This document shows positions 1 through 5,977 of a DNA stretch of 7,764 nucleotides, piece by piece. The translations under genes and the position numbers were made by a program. The stretch is from Dysgonamonadaceae bacterium (GTDB lineage: Bacteria; Bacteroidota; Bacteroidia; Bacteroidales; Azobacteroidaceae): assembly GCA_031276105.1 (NCBI GenBank), contig JAISNS010000325.1, positions 1-7,764 of the forward strand, in the 5' to 3' direction. The first letter of the stretch is position 1. Every line of letters begins with the position of its first letter. The notes under the pieces are model-generated. The model was not told the origin of the DNA. It was given only the letters and a program-made list of their open reading frames with translations, and made no database searches.

Positions 1-684
1 AGTAATAATCATTTCGGAATCAAATGCGGCAGTGACTGGAAAGGCTCCACCATATCCCGTGATGACGACGCGTCAGCCGAATGTTTCAGAGTGTATAAAA
101 AAGCGGAAGATTCTTATCTCGATCATTCGCGTTTTCTCTCGGAAAGATCCCGCTATGCTCCTTTGTTCCGGTTGAATACGACCGATTACAAGGCTTGGGC
201 TACCGGCTTGCAAAAGCAGGGTTATGCAACCGATAAAGCGTATGCCAATAAATTAATTAAAATTATCGAAGATTACGAATTGTACCGCTACGACAGGGAA
301 GGCAAAATAAAAAGGAAATCTTCAAAATATAAACCGGTTGTGCTGAAACGGGACGTTTATAAAGCATCCGGCCTGATTTATGTCATTGCCGGCAACAATG
401 ATAGCTTTGAGAAAATTGCCGGCGATACGGGATTTGATGAAGATGACCTGTTAAAATACAATGAAGTCCCGGAAAATTTCCCCCTTTTTAAAGGCGATAT
501 CGTTTATTTGGAAAAGAAAAAGAAAAAAGCGAATAAACCTTATTTTGAACATGTTGTGAAAATCGGAGAATCCATGCACAGCATTTCGCAACGCTATGGT
601 TTGCAATTGAAACGCTTGTACAAGCTAAATAAAAAAAAGGAAGACTATGTTCCGGTAGAAGGCGATATACTTAAATTAAGATGA
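1..684 (+). CDS. Glucosaminidase with two C-terminal LysM repeats, 5'-truncated by the window edge
   Basis: The reading frame is open from base 1, so the gene begins outside the window; 227 codons are visible before TGA at 682-684. The GTG at 91 is in frame but lies inside the conserved domain and is not the start. Visible residues 1-94 are the C-terminal half of a GH73-type glucosaminidase domain: NNHFGIKCG near the start, then GYATDKAYANKLIKIIEDY. The catalytic Glu should lie upstream and is not visible. A Lys-rich linker follows, then two LysM repeats at about 127-170 (YVIAGNNDSFEKIAG) and 184-226 (HVVKIGESMHSISQRYG). The family cleaves the glycan strands of peptidoglycan, with LysM binding GlcNAc; it usually acts in the periplasm or envelope in cell separation or wall remodelling. 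The CotH gene starts 25 nt downstream and may be co-transcribed. The signal peptide, if any, is outside the window. Confidence 0.9.
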   Translation, partial: SNNHFGIKCGSDWKGSTISRDDDASAECFRVYKKAEDSYLDHSRFLSERSRYAPLFRLNTTDYKAWATGLQKQGYATDKAYANKLIKIIEDYELYRYDREGKIKRKSSKYKPVVLKRDVYKASGLIYVIAGNNDSFEKIAGDTGFDEDDLLKYNEVPENFPLFKGDIVYLEKKKKKANKPYFEHVVKIGESMHSISQRYGLQLKRLYKLNKKKEDYVPVEGDILKLR

Positions 685-713
685 TGAATTCCGTAATATT
701 CGTTTTTTTATGA
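684..713 (+). other. Nine-codon ORF bridging two genes across a T7 tract
   Basis: ATG at 684-686 overlaps the TGA (682-684) of the glucosaminidase gene as TGATG. It reads nine codons (MNSVIFVFL) to TGA at 711-713, which overlaps the ATG (710-712) of the CotH gene as ATGA. Its last codons cover a T7 run at 703-709. It could be a translational relay coupling the two genes. It could also be the true N-terminus of the CotH protein, put out of frame by one missing T in the run, or it could be chance. No homology can be expected from so short a peptide. Confidence 0.3.
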
Positions 714-2695
714 TTCTAAAACTGTTTTTGTTGATTATGCTGTTCTGTTTACCTCTTCATTTAGAAGCTCAAACAGTAAATGAATTAACCGGTAATATTA
801 TTTTTAACGACCGGTGCAACAACCAAACATATCCGGTTGCTAAAGCATTTGATAACGATGTCAATACCTATTTCATGTCATGCGCTCCCTTTGGAAATTG
901 GATTGGGCTGGATTTGGGCGAGAAACACGTTATTACCCAAGTAGCTTATTGTCCCCGAATGGATTTGGTTGCCGGTTCCGATTATCGGGAACGCCTCCAA
1001 TTAGGCATATTTGAAGGGGCTAACAATCCCGATTTCGGCGACGCGATTCCTCTGTTTATCATTCCGGGACTTGCCGAACGCCAACTCACTGAAAAAAAAA
1101 TCAATTGTACAAAAGGATTCCGCTACGTCCGCTTTGTATTCCCTTATGCGATAGAAGAAGAAAAAAGCAGTTATATGGCTGAATTAAAATTCTATGGCTA
1201 TAAAGGCGAAGGAGATCACTCGAAATTGCCGCAGTTGACCAATCTCCCTTTAGTCTCCATTCATACGGTGAACAGTGCGGATATTACCGATAAAGAAGTA
1301 TATGTGAAAGGAATTATTACCGTTATCTCCGGTGAAGGGACGAAAATCCATTCGGATAGTCTTGAAATACGGGGACGGGGGAATAATAGCTGGACGCATC
1401 CCAAGAAACCTTACCGCATCAAATTATTCAAGAAAAACCGCTTATTGAATCTTCCGGCGAATGCCCGAAACTGGACATTGATTAATAGTTATGGAGATAA
1501 AACATTGATGCGAAATATATTGGCGTTCGATTTCAGCCGCCGGATTGAAATGCCTTATACTTCCCCTGCCGAAGCGGTAGATGTGGTTCTAAACGGCGAT
1601 TACAAAGGCTGCTATCAACTCTCCGATCATATTGATGTACGCGAAAACCGGGTAGATATAGAAGAAATGTCTCCGTCGGACGTTTCCGGCACAAACCTGA
1701 CAGGAGGGTATATGATTGAAATAGAAGCTTATGCCAACGATGAACCGAAAAAATTCACCTCCAATCGTTACAATATTCCCGTAACAATCAAATATCCCGA
1801 TAGCGACGAAATAGTAAAGGTACAGGAAGATTATATTCAGGCGCATTTCAACAAACTGACGGACGCCATATATAGTTCTTATTATGCCAACCCTCAAAAC
1901 GGATTCCGTAAATACCTCTATATAGACACATTCCTCAAATACTTCTTGGTGGGTGAATATTCCGGGAATACCGATACCTATTGGAGCGCCCGAATGTATA
2001 AAAGGCGCGGCGATGATAAATTCGATTTCGGCCCGGTATGGGATTTTGATCTGGGTTTTGAAAATGACAGCCGTACTTACCGGGTCAACGATAAATCCGA
2101 ATGGCTTTCATTGTCTGCTTACAGCAGTGCGGCAGGTGATGCTAAAGGATTGCTACAAAGGATTATGTCCGATGAAGATATGCTTGCCCAATTAAAATTC
2201 ATTTATTCTTATTACCGCGACAGGAATATTTCCAAAGAAATATTGTTGCAAGTGGTGGACGATTATGCCGCTTATTTAGATCAGTCCCAAAAGTTGAATT
2301 TCAAACGCTGGAGAATACTGAACCGGACGGTGCACATGAATCCGGTTATTTACGGAAGCTATGAAGGCGAAGTGAATAACGTAAAGAATTATATCGCCAA
2401 CAGGGTGGACTGGATTGATCAAAAACTGAATTATGTTCCGGGTCAAACGCTGAACATAAAAGAATTGGATAATCGAAATCTTCCGCTTATAACCGTAGGA
2501 ACAGGAAAACATACAATCTATATGGATGGTATAAAGGATGCGGTTCATATCAGGGTTAACAACCTTATGGGAAAAATTGTCTTTGACTCAATTATTTCGG
2601 AAAAATTGTCTTTAACAATTGATAGCGGCGTCTATTTTGTCGTTGTAACCGGTCGCACCATGCAAAAATCAGTCTATAAAACTATTGTCCTATAA
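710..2695 (+). CDS. Secreted discoidin-CotH kinase family protein with C-terminal sorting-like domain
   Basis: This is a 661-residue exported protein. Residues 1-21 are a signal peptide ending LHLEAQ; the Cys at 13 follows LF, so it is not a lipobox. Residues 25-165 form an F5/8-type-C (discoidin-like) module with PVAKAFDND, WIGLDLG, YCPR and YVRFVFP, and four cysteines (36, 58, 81, 133) that could form disulfides. Residues 178-580 are the CotH domain: RGRGNNSW..PKKPYRIKL (221-239), LNGDYKGCYQLSDHIDV (294-310), GGYMIEIEAYA (332-342), SGNTDTYW (418-425) and PVWDFDLGFEND (442-453). D445 and D447 are the likely metal-binding acids. CotH of Bacillus spores is an atypical protein kinase, but activity and substrate in Bacteroidetes members are not established. 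Residues 591-661 resemble the type IX secretion C-terminal beta domain (VNNLMGKIVFDS, SGVYFVVV, KTIVL), so export to the surface is inferred. ATG at 710 is chosen because it gives a clean signal peptide; the GH92 gene follows 16 nt later. Confidence 0.9.
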   Translation: MILKLFLLIMLFCLPLHLEAQTVNELTGNIIFNDRCNNQTYPVAKAFDNDVNTYFMSCAPFGNWIGLDLGEKHVITQVAYCPRMDLVAGSDYRERLQLGIFEGANNPDFGDAIPLFIIPGLAERQLTEKKINCTKGFRYVRFVFPYAIEEEKSSYMAELKFYGYKGEGDHSKLPQLTNLPLVSIHTVNSADITDKEVYVKGIITVISGEGTKIHSDSLEIRGRGNNSWTHPKKPYRIKLFKKNRLLNLPANARNWTLINSYGDKTLMRNILAFDFSRRIEMPYTSPAEAVDVVLNGDYKGCYQLSDHIDVRENRVDIEEMSPSDVSGTNLTGGYMIEIEAYANDEPKKFTSNRYNIPVTIKYPDSDEIVKVQEDYIQAHFNKLTDAIYSSYYANPQNGFRKYLYIDTFLKYFLVGEYSGNTDTYWSARMYKRRGDDKFDFGPVWDFDLGFENDSRTYRVNDKSEWLSLSAYSSAAGDAKGLLQRIMSDEDMLAQLKFIYSYYRDRNISKEILLQVVDDYAAYLDQSQKLNFKRWRILNRTVHMNPVIYGSYEGEVNNVKNYIANRVDWIDQKLNYVPGQTLNIKELDNRNLPLITVGTGKHTIYMDGIKDAVHIRVNNLMGKIVFDSIISEKLSLTIDSGVYFVVVTGRTMQKSVYKTIVL

Positions 2696-2711
2696 TTTAA
2701 AAATGATACAG

Positions 2712-4931
2712 ATGAAACGAATTTTATTTCTTATTTCGATTATCTTTTGGATTTTCGCCTGCACCGCTCCGGAATGGCAGAAAAAGAAAAAGCAAGCATC
2801 CGGTTTGGCCGGAAATATTGATCAATACATCGGTAGCGGCGGACACGGCCATGTATTCATGGGCGCCAATGTCCCTTTCGGTTTTGTGCAATTGGGGCCG
2901 ACAAGCATTCCGCAATCATGGGATTGGTGTTCGGGCTATCATATTTCCGACACAACCATTATCGGATTCAGTCATACGCATTTGAATGGAACCGGAATTG
3001 GCGATTTAAGCGATATTTCGCTGATGCCCGTTACCCGAAACGTAACATTGAACCGCGGTCAAGAGGAAAATCCCGAATCGGGTATGTGGTCGTATTTCAG
3101 CCGTTCGAGCGAAAAAGTAAAACCCGGTTACTACGCTGTCCATCTGGATCGTTATAACGTGGATGTGGAATTGACGGCTACGCAACGGGTAGGTTTTCAT
3201 CAATATACTTTTCCGGAAACGACAGATGCCTGCATAATTATCGACCTCGAAAACGGTACCTGCTGGGATAGACCTGTGGAAGGCTACATCGTCAGGGAAA
3301 ACGATACGGTTGTTTCGGGGTACCGCTATTCGAGCGGGTGGGCAAACGACCAGCGGGTGTTTTTCACGGCCGTTTTTTCAAAACCTTTGAAAGATTTCAC
3401 GGTTTCGGAAGCGAACAACCGGATAAAGGATTCTTCTTTGAAAGCCGGAAAAGTCTATGGATTAGCTTATTTCGATACCAAAGACAGGGAAAAAATCCGG
3501 GTCAAAGTAGCGCTTTCGCCGGTCGGTATTGAGAATGCCAAACTCAATATGCAGGCGGAACTTCCGGATTGGGATTTCGGAAAAACCGCCGACAAAGCTT
3601 TCCAAGCATGGAACAAGGCTTTGGATAAAATACAAATAGAGACCGGCAACGAAACCGTGAAACGAATTTTCTACACCGCTATGTATCACACGATGGTAGC
3701 GCCTTCCGTATTCTGCGATGTAAACGGCGATTACCGGGGCGCCGACGGAAATATCTACCGGAACGGCGATTTTGTCAATTATACTACTTTTTCGCTTTGG
3801 GATACTTATCGGGCGGCTCATCCGTTGATGACGCTTATTCATCCCGAAAAAATCAGCGATATGGTGAACACAATGCTTCATATTTACCGCCAACAAGGAA
3901 AATTGCCCGTTTGGCATCTGATGGGTTGCGAAACCGACTGTATGGTCGGGAATCCCGCTATTCCGGTAGTAGCCGACGCGATCCTGAAAGGATTCGACGG
4001 ATTTGATACGGAACTGGCTTACGAAGCAATGAAAACATCAGCTATGCTGGACGAAAGAGGTTTGAAATACTTGAAAGAATATGGCTATATTCCTTACGAT
4101 AAGGAAAATGAAGGCCTGTCCAAATGTATGGAATACGCCATCGCCGACTGGAGTTTGGCGCAAGTTGCAAAAAAATTAGGCAAGCAGGACGATTACGATT
4201 ATTTTCTGAACCGGAGTCAATCGTATAAACGGTATTTCGATTCATCTACCGGTTTTGTACGGGGACTCTCTTCTCAAGGGCAGTTCCGTCCGGCTTTCAA
4301 TCCGTTTGAATCGGTTCACCGCGATAATGATTACACCGAAGGCAATGCTTGGCAATATACATGGCTGGCTCCCCACGATGTTCTTGGTTTGGCAGACTTG
4401 TTCGGTAGCCGGGAGCGGTTTATCGAAAAATTGGATTCCCTGTTTATTGTCGAAGGCGATTTGGGCGAACAGGCCTCTCCCGACATCAGCGGGTTAATCG
4501 GACAATATGCGCATGGCAATGAACCGAGTCATCACATCATTTATATGTATCCGTATGTCGGCCAATCTTGGAAAACCGCCGAAAAAGTACGGAAAGTATT
4601 GACTACCCTTTATTCTGCCGATCCCGACGGTTTGAGCGGAAACGAAGATGTCGGGCAAATGTCGGCTTGGTATATTTTATCTGCGCTGGGATTTTATCAG
4701 GTAGAACCGGCCGGAGGAAAATACATTTTCGGCAGTCCGCTGATTGATAAAGCCGTTATCCGGGTCGGCAACGGAAAAACATTTACGATAACAGCCAAAA
4801 ACAACAGCAAAGAAAACATGTATATCCAAAGTATCCGGTTAAACGGAAAACCATACACGGAATATTATATTGATTTTCAAGATATAATAAAAGGTGGAAC
4901 TTTGGAATTTGTGATGGGCCCGGACGTGTAA
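2712..4931 (+). CDS. GH92 family alpha-mannosidase, lipoprotein
   Basis: The 739-residue product has the full length expected for glycoside hydrolase family 92, Ca2+-dependent inverting exo-alpha-mannosidases that release mannose from N-glycans or mannans. The lipoprotein signal ends IFAC, with C17 as the lipidated residue. ATG at 2712 gives the tidiest signal (MKRILFL). ATG at 2703 adds three residues and is possible. A TTG at 2685 lies inside the upstream gene and is unlikely. Family motifs are intact: FSHTHLNGTGIGDLSDI (86-102), NYTTFSLWDTYRAAHP (356-371), GCETDCMVGNPAIPVVADA (405-423), EGNAWQYTW (543-551), GQYAHGNEPSHHI (597-609) and PDGLSGNEDVGQMSAWY (638-654). E543 and D646 probably correspond to the general acid and a base-region acid of characterised members, but this is from memory. 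Linkage specificity cannot be read. The run after the Cys (TAPEWQKKKK) lacks an acidic surface-export signal, so a periplasmic location is somewhat more likely. Confidence 0.95.
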   Translation: MKRILFLISIIFWIFACTAPEWQKKKKQASGLAGNIDQYIGSGGHGHVFMGANVPFGFVQLGPTSIPQSWDWCSGYHISDTTIIGFSHTHLNGTGIGDLSDISLMPVTRNVTLNRGQEENPESGMWSYFSRSSEKVKPGYYAVHLDRYNVDVELTATQRVGFHQYTFPETTDACIIIDLENGTCWDRPVEGYIVRENDTVVSGYRYSSGWANDQRVFFTAVFSKPLKDFTVSEANNRIKDSSLKAGKVYGLAYFDTKDREKIRVKVALSPVGIENAKLNMQAELPDWDFGKTADKAFQAWNKALDKIQIETGNETVKRIFYTAMYHTMVAPSVFCDVNGDYRGADGNIYRNGDFVNYTTFSLWDTYRAAHPLMTLIHPEKISDMVNTMLHIYRQQGKLPVWHLMGCETDCMVGNPAIPVVADAILKGFDGFDTELAYEAMKTSAMLDERGLKYLKEYGYIPYDKENEGLSKCMEYAIADWSLAQVAKKLGKQDDYDYFLNRSQSYKRYFDSSTGFVRGLSSQGQFRPAFNPFESVHRDNDYTEGNAWQYTWLAPHDVLGLADLFGSRERFIEKLDSLFIVEGDLGEQASPDISGLIGQYAHGNEPSHHIIYMYPYVGQSWKTAEKVRKVLTTLYSADPDGLSGNEDVGQMSAWYILSALGFYQVEPAGGKYIFGSPLIDKAVIRVGNGKTFTITAKNNSKENMYIQSIRLNGKPYTEYYIDFQDIIKGGTLEFVMGPDV

Positions 4932-4971
4932 GCGCTGGTCGGATCAAGCATAATTGATGTTACTCGTAAAA

Positions 4972-5331
4972 TTAATGACTTTCCGGCAGAATCGTTTTCA
5001 ATAATTCCGGGAGTTCCAAATCCTGCTCCCGGATAGCGGAAAGTTGTTCTTTTCCCTTTTTCGAGAGTTTAAAATACATTTGCCGTTTATCGTGGTCGCC
5101 CAATGTGCGTTGTATCAATTCCTTTTTTTCGGCAGATGCGATTACTTTCGACGTATTGGAACAAGTCAATCCTAAAAAGGACGCGATTTCACCGGACGTG
5201 CAGGGGCCTGATTTCGACAGGGTACAGAGTAGCATCCCTTCGTTCAGTCCCATTCCGTAATGGCGTTGAAACGTATTTTCAAACTCTGTTATTGAACGGT
5301 AAATGTCGCGTATTCTACACAATGTTTCCAT
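4972..5331 (-). CDS. MarR-family winged-helix transcriptional regulator, cysteine-bearing
   Basis: This is a 119-residue regulator starting at ATG 5331 (METLCRIRDIY). An in-frame TTG at 5358 would overlap the thioredoxin stop as TTGA, but the ATG fits the usual MarR N-terminus better. The first 40 residues are the dimerisation helices, including GLNEGMLLCTLSK. Residues 46-75 are the helix-turn-helix (SGEIASFLGLTCSNTSKVI). The wing follows with the diagnostic DKRQMYFKLSKKGKEQL (81-97). MarR proteins bind palindromic operators as dimers and release DNA on ligand or cysteine oxidation. C5, C36, C44 and C57 are present; C57 lies in the predicted recognition-helix region. The gene is 23 nt downstream of the thioredoxin gene on the same strand, so the two are likely one operon controlled by this protein. 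The inverted repeat at 5882-5916 is a candidate operator. The effector is unknown. The gene converges on the GH92 gene with 40 nt between stop codons. Confidence 0.9.
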   Translation of the reverse strand: METLCRIRDIYRSITEFENTFQRHYGMGLNEGMLLCTLSKSGPCTSGEIASFLGLTCSNTSKVIASAEKKELIQRTLGDHDKRQMYFKLSKKGKEQLSAIREQDLELPELLKTILPESH

Positions 5332-5354
5332 ATTACAGTAAGCGCCATCAGGAA

Positions 5355-5825
5355 TCAATGATTAAGTAATACATTCTTAATGGCTTCTTCCAATTGGGCT
5401 TTGCTCATCGCTCCACTTGCCATTTGGGGTGGTCCTTGCATCGGAATAAACAGCAAAGTAGGAATACTGCGGATATTAAACACGGCTGCCAATTCCTGTT
5501 CTTCTTCCGTATCTATCTTATAGATATGGATTTTCTCCTCATATTGTGCAGCCAATTCTTCCAAAACAGGCGCTATCATTTTGCATGGCCCGCACCACGA
5601 AGCGTAAAAATCGATAATAGCCGGCTTGTCGCCCAAATACTTCCACTCTTTCGCATTTTCTTCGTAATTCACTACTTTCGACAGAAATTCTGCCTTGTTT
5701 AAATGTTTTGTTTTCATTTTTTTTTCTGTTTTATTATATTTATCTGAATTTTTATTTGTCTGCGTACAAGCATTTTCCGCAAACGGCAATAGACTCAATA
5801 GAATGATCCAACCGAAATTTTTCAT
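5355..5825 (-). CDS. Exported thioredoxin (WCGPC), likely lipoprotein or periplasmic
   Basis: The 156-residue product has an export signal at residues 1-19 (MKNFGWIILLSLLPFAENA) followed by C20. The -1 Ala fits lipidation, but Glu at -3 is atypical, so signal peptidase I processing is also possible. A polar linker (21-37) leads to a thioredoxin domain at about 40-155: DFYASWCGPCKMIAPVLEEL (active-site C78 and C81), the KIDTEEEQELAAVF helix, and RSIPT with cis-Pro P122. The classical WCGPC suggests disulfide reduction rather than oxidation. It probably acts on envelope proteins, supplied with electrons by an inner-membrane transporter not seen here. ATG at 5825 is preferred over an in-frame TTG at 5849, which would extend the signal unnaturally. 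An in-frame ATG at 5717 directly follows a run of A residues and would give a leaderless cytosolic thioredoxin. It is the first gene of a probable operon with the MarR gene, with a good promoter 44 nt upstream. Confidence 0.93.
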   Translation of the reverse strand: MKNFGWIILLSLLPFAENACTQTNKNSDKYNKTEKKMKTKHLNKAEFLSKVVNYEENAKEWKYLGDKPAIIDFYASWCGPCKMIAPVLEELAAQYEEKIHIYKIDTEEEQELAAVFNIRSIPTLLFIPMQGPPQMASGAMSKAQLEEAIKNVLLNH

Positions 5826-5868
5826 GATTGATATCTTTTGTTTCAACAACTTCTTTCGAAAATTTTTG

Positions 5869-5900
5869 CAAAGATAAAAAGTATTTTCCGAACAAACAAA
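5869..5900 (-). promoter_or_regulatory. Bacteroides-type promoter for the thioredoxin-marR operon
   Basis: On the minus strand, TTTG (plus-strand 5897-5900) is followed by exactly 20 nt and then TATCTTTG (5869-5876). This matches the Bacteroidetes primary-sigma consensus TTTG-N19-21-TAnnTTTG. Transcription would start near 5862, leaving a leader of about 36 nt before ATG 5825. A second TTTG sits 4 nt closer (5893-5896) but gives a 16-nt spacer. Confidence 0.75.
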
Positions 5901-5916
5901 TTTCCAACGGAAAATA
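5882..5916. promoter_or_regulatory. Nine-bp inverted repeat around the -33 box, candidate MarR operator
   Basis: TATTTTCCG at 5882-5890 and CGGAAAATA at 5908-5916 are a perfect 9-bp inverted repeat separated by 17 bp, with the -33 TTTG of the trx-marR promoter between the arms. The arm centres are 26 bp apart, about two and a half helical turns. A smaller palindrome, TTTCC-AAC-GGAAA, is nested at 5901-5913. The position would let a bound dimer block RNA polymerase. Assigning it to the adjacent MarR protein is inference from location only. Confidence 0.45.
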
Positions 5917-5917
5917 T

Positions 5918-5977
5918 TTATTCGGATTACATGCGTGTTGTACGTTTACAGTTTAAAATAAAGAATTAGGATGCGGA
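5918..5977. other. Intergenic tail between the hydrolase stop and the trx promoter region
   Basis: These 60 nt lie 3' of the hydrolase gene and upstream of the trx-marR control region. The only dyad seen is TGTA-CGTT-TACA (5939-5950), too short to call a terminator and with no adjacent T run on the minus strand. No ORF or RNA gene is recognisable. Confidence 0.5.

Noticed and set aside
1589..1897. 102-codon antisense open frame within the CotH gene
   Set aside because: Aromatic/hydrophobic-rich translation typical of antisense readthrough of an AT-rich gene; no motif or start signal.
2685..2711. TTG at 2685 as the GH92 start
   Set aside because: It lies inside the end of the CotH gene and would put nine residues before a good lipoprotein signal; ATG 2712 (or 2703) fits better.
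3462..3917. 151-codon open frame antisense to the GH92 gene
   Set aside because: It lies wholly inside a strongly conserved coding sequence, has no recognisable domain and no promoter, and is explained as a shadow of GH92 codon usage.
4943..4958. Hairpin ATCAA-GCATAA-TTGAT in the 40-nt gap between GH92 and marR
   Set aside because: A 5-bp stem with only one G-C pair and no T run after it on either strand; too weak to call a terminator for the convergent genes.
5332..5358. TTG start for marR overlapping the thioredoxin stop as TTGA
   Set aside because: The nine extra residues do not look like a MarR N-terminus and ATG 5331 is available 23 nt past the stop; the overlap is kept in mind but not preferred.
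5939..5950. TGTA-CGTT-TACA dyad as the hydrolase terminator
   Set aside because: Only four base pairs and no poly-U tract in the minus-strand direction.
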